Shown in pieces: positions 30,058-31,760 of a stretch of DNA of 31,760 bases. This DNA comes from JBBPYR01 sp038199755. GTDB taxonomy: Bacteria; Chloroflexota; Ktedonobacteria; Ktedonobacterales; Ktedonobacteraceae. The DNA is taken from NCBI GenBank assembly GCA_038199755.1, contig JBBPYR010000121.1, positions 1 through 31,760 on the forward strand, read 5' to 3'. Under the pieces are notes generated by a model, which was not told where the DNA came from, searched no databases, and saw only the letters and a program-made list of their open reading frames with translations. Both the position numbers and the translations under genes were made by a program. Numbering within the stretch: the stretch's first letter is position 1; each line of letters starts with the position of its first letter.

Positions 30058-31632
30058 ATGGATATATTCTCTGTGGCCGATTGGCCTTTTCAGAAAGTTC
30101 TGATTGTGAACCGTGGCGAGATCGCTCTACGGGTCATTCGTGCCTGCCGTGAGTTGGGCTTGCAGAGCGTTGCGGTGTATAGCGATGTTGACCGCAATGC
30201 GCTGCATGTACGGATGGCAGACGAAGCATATCACATTGGTCCCTCAGTGGCAACGAAGAGTTATTTGAATATTCCTGTTCTGATCGACGTAGCCAAACGT
30301 GCAGGTGCGCAAGCGGTCCATCCAGGCTATGGCTTCCTTTCCGAGAATGCCACGTTTGTAGAGGCATGCAAGGAGGCGGGCTTGATTTTTATTGGGCCAC
30401 CAGCTGAAGCGCAGGTCTCGATAGGTGAGAAAACCGCAGCTCGCCGCACAGCGCAGGCGGCGGGCGTGCCCATTGTGCCCGGTGCCATGACCGATGTTGA
30501 GGATGATACCGTAGCCCAAGAGATAGCGGAAAAGTTGGGTTATCCGATCTTGCTCAAGGCGGCAGCGGGAGGTGGCGGGAAGGGCATTCGCCTTGTGAGC
30601 GATGCCAAAGATCTTATTTCGTCTTTACGCACAGCACGCAGCGAAGCACGCAGCGCGTTCGGCGATAGCCGCGTTTATTTAGAGAAGGCGGTGACCCCTT
30701 CGCGCCATATTGAGGTGCAGTTTATCGCTGATACCCATGGCAATGTCGTTCATCTTGGTGAACGCGAATGTAGCATTCAGCGGCGACATCAAAAGTTGAT
30801 CGAAGAGTCCCCTTCGCCAATAGTGGATGCAGAGTTGCGCGCACGGATGACGAGCGCTACGCTCAATCTTGTGCGCTCTATCCATTATGTCAACGCGGGT
30901 ACCGCCGAGTTCCTGGTTGGGCCTGACCGCAGTTTCTATTTCCTGGAAGTCAACGCTCGTATTCAAGTGGAACATCCCGTAACTGAATGGGTGACAGGGA
31001 TTGATCTGGTACAAGAACAGTTTCGGATCGCAGCAGGATTACCGCTTTCCTTCACGCAGGCGGACATTGAATTACGCGGTTCCGCTATTGAATGTCGCGT
31101 CTCGGCAGAAGATCCGTTGAACCGCTTCTTGCCTGCGACTGGAACCGTGCAGGCACTCCATGAGCCATCGGGTCCCGGCGTGCGTGTCGAAAGTGGACTC
31201 TATGTTGGTATGCAGGTGCCGCTCTTCTATGATCCGCTGCTCGCCAAGCTGATCGTTTGGGGACGTGACCGCCAGCAGGCAATTGCCCGTTTGCGGCGCG
31301 CTCTTGATGAATATCAGATTGTTGGTGTGCGTACAACGATTCCCTTTGCGCGCTGGTTGACAGACCACCCGCGTTTCATAGCAGGTGACATCTCCACCGA
31401 TTTCATTGCGGAAGAGTGGCATCCCACAGCGAGTGGAGCCGACAAGGGTGAGCAAGCGAGCGAGGCGAGTGAACCACTGGACCCAGCTCAGATCGCTGCT
31501 ATCGTGGGTAGCCTCTTGCTGCAAGAGCAGCAGGAGACGGAACAACAACGCCGCCAGCCAGTCAGTGATGGGCAAGGCGACGGCAATCGCTGGCGCGATG
31601 CGGCCCGCCGCGAAGTCTTTAGAAGAGTCTAG
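30058..31632 (+). CDS. accC: Biotin carboxylase subunit (AccC/PccA-type)
   Basis: The 524-residue enzyme carboxylates biotin with bicarbonate and ATP. The ATG at 30058 follows AAGGAG. The N-terminal domain starts KVLIVNRGEIALRVIRACRELGL. The ATP-grasp part has KAAAGGGGKGIRLV and ERECSIQRRHQKLIEESPSP; the C-terminal part has LEVNARIQVEHPVTEWVTGIDLV and GSAIECRVSAEDP. The core of about 450 residues is complete. An extra tail of about 75 residues is Glu/Gln/Arg-rich and ends WRDAARREVFRRV, as in many acyl-CoA carboxylase alpha subunits. No biotin-attachment motif (MKM) is present, so the carrier is separate. The partner gene would lie beyond the window. Acetyl- versus propionyl-CoA use cannot be told. 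Confidence 0.93.
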   Translation: MDIFSVADWPFQKVLIVNRGEIALRVIRACRELGLQSVAVYSDVDRNALHVRMADEAYHIGPSVATKSYLNIPVLIDVAKRAGAQAVHPGYGFLSENATFVEACKEAGLIFIGPPAEAQVSIGEKTAARRTAQAAGVPIVPGAMTDVEDDTVAQEIAEKLGYPILLKAAAGGGGKGIRLVSDAKDLISSLRTARSEARSAFGDSRVYLEKAVTPSRHIEVQFIADTHGNVVHLGERECSIQRRHQKLIEESPSPIVDAELRARMTSATLNLVRSIHYVNAGTAEFLVGPDRSFYFLEVNARIQVEHPVTEWVTGIDLVQEQFRIAAGLPLSFTQADIELRGSAIECRVSAEDPLNRFLPATGTVQALHEPSGPGVRVESGLYVGMQVPLFYDPLLAKLIVWGRDRQQAIARLRRALDEYQIVGVRTTIPFARWLTDHPRFIAGDISTDFIAEEWHPTASGADKGEQASEASEPLDPAQIAAIVGSLLLQEQQETEQQRRQPVSDGQGDGNRWRDAARREVFRRV

Positions 31633-31760
31633 TAAGAAGGGTTTGTGCAGTTGTTAATTGTGCAAGTAAGCATAAACTAACTGAAAAAAACATGGTAGAA
31701 TTTTTTGTTGTGGGATGTGGCCCACACAGTGGGGCGCCCACCCAAGGTATATTTTCGAAA
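31633..31760. other. Unassigned end of window
   Basis: No gene is visible in these 128 bases. TGTGG/CCACA and GTGGG/CCCAC stems near 31711-31742 may be the start of another inverted repeat cut by the window edge. Confidence 0.4.

Overview
The window reads as bacterial chromosome from a Chloroflexota lineage, most probably the class Ktedonobacteria. That placement is inference from content, not from a marker-gene comparison. Supporting signs are many GTAGGGG-ended inverted repeats between genes, a probable HEARO/IscB omega-RNA locus, a pentapeptide-repeat protein beside a Ser/Thr-kinase-like protein, PQQ/NHL beta-propellers, an orphan PilJ-like chemoreceptor, and class 2 PyrD. No tRNA, rRNA, CRISPR array or intact transposase was seen.

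Layout. 1-1814: a PTS-type dihydroxyacetone kinase cluster (dhaK, dhaM EIIA, HPr) behind a 27-bp inverted-repeat element; dhaK lacks its C-terminus and dhaL is absent. 1818-6289: a convergent MFS transporter, then a lipoprotein beta-propeller translationally coupled to a two-subunit family I CoA-transferase. 6290-11522: a visibly more AT-rich accessory stretch with a stand-alone winged-helix protein, two exported proteins of unknown function, a PQQ-type propeller, a pentapeptide-repeat protein and a probable pseudokinase. 11602-17631: core metabolism and repair (pyrD, glutamate dehydrogenase, recJ, hemW). 17732-20767: a membrane-anchored PpiC-type foldase and the rpsF-ssb-rpsR operon. 21080-24874: a polytopic GT-C-like membrane protein, rpmI-rplT and a SpoU rRNA methyltransferase. 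25001-25884: a small zinc-ribbon gene and a gene-free stretch holding nine consecutive stem-loops, the probable omega RNA. 25877-31632: a chemoreceptor with an Asn/Gly-rich tail, a LivJ-like binding lipoprotein and a biotin carboxylase subunit.

How the parts relate. DhaM and HPr would pass phosphate from PEP (via an EI not in this window) to a DhaL also missing here, so the dihydroxyacetone route is incomplete as seen. The rpsF-ssb-rpsR and rpmI-rplT units are ordinary housekeeping operons with readable sigma-70-type promoters. Most gene ends carry unusually long, nearly perfect hairpins, several without a U-tract.

The best candidate for something unusual is the ORF-less structured RNA at about 25271-25560. 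Next are the dhaK-dhaL deletion, the kinase-like protein with its HRD motif changed to HAR, and the repeat family with a shared internal core.
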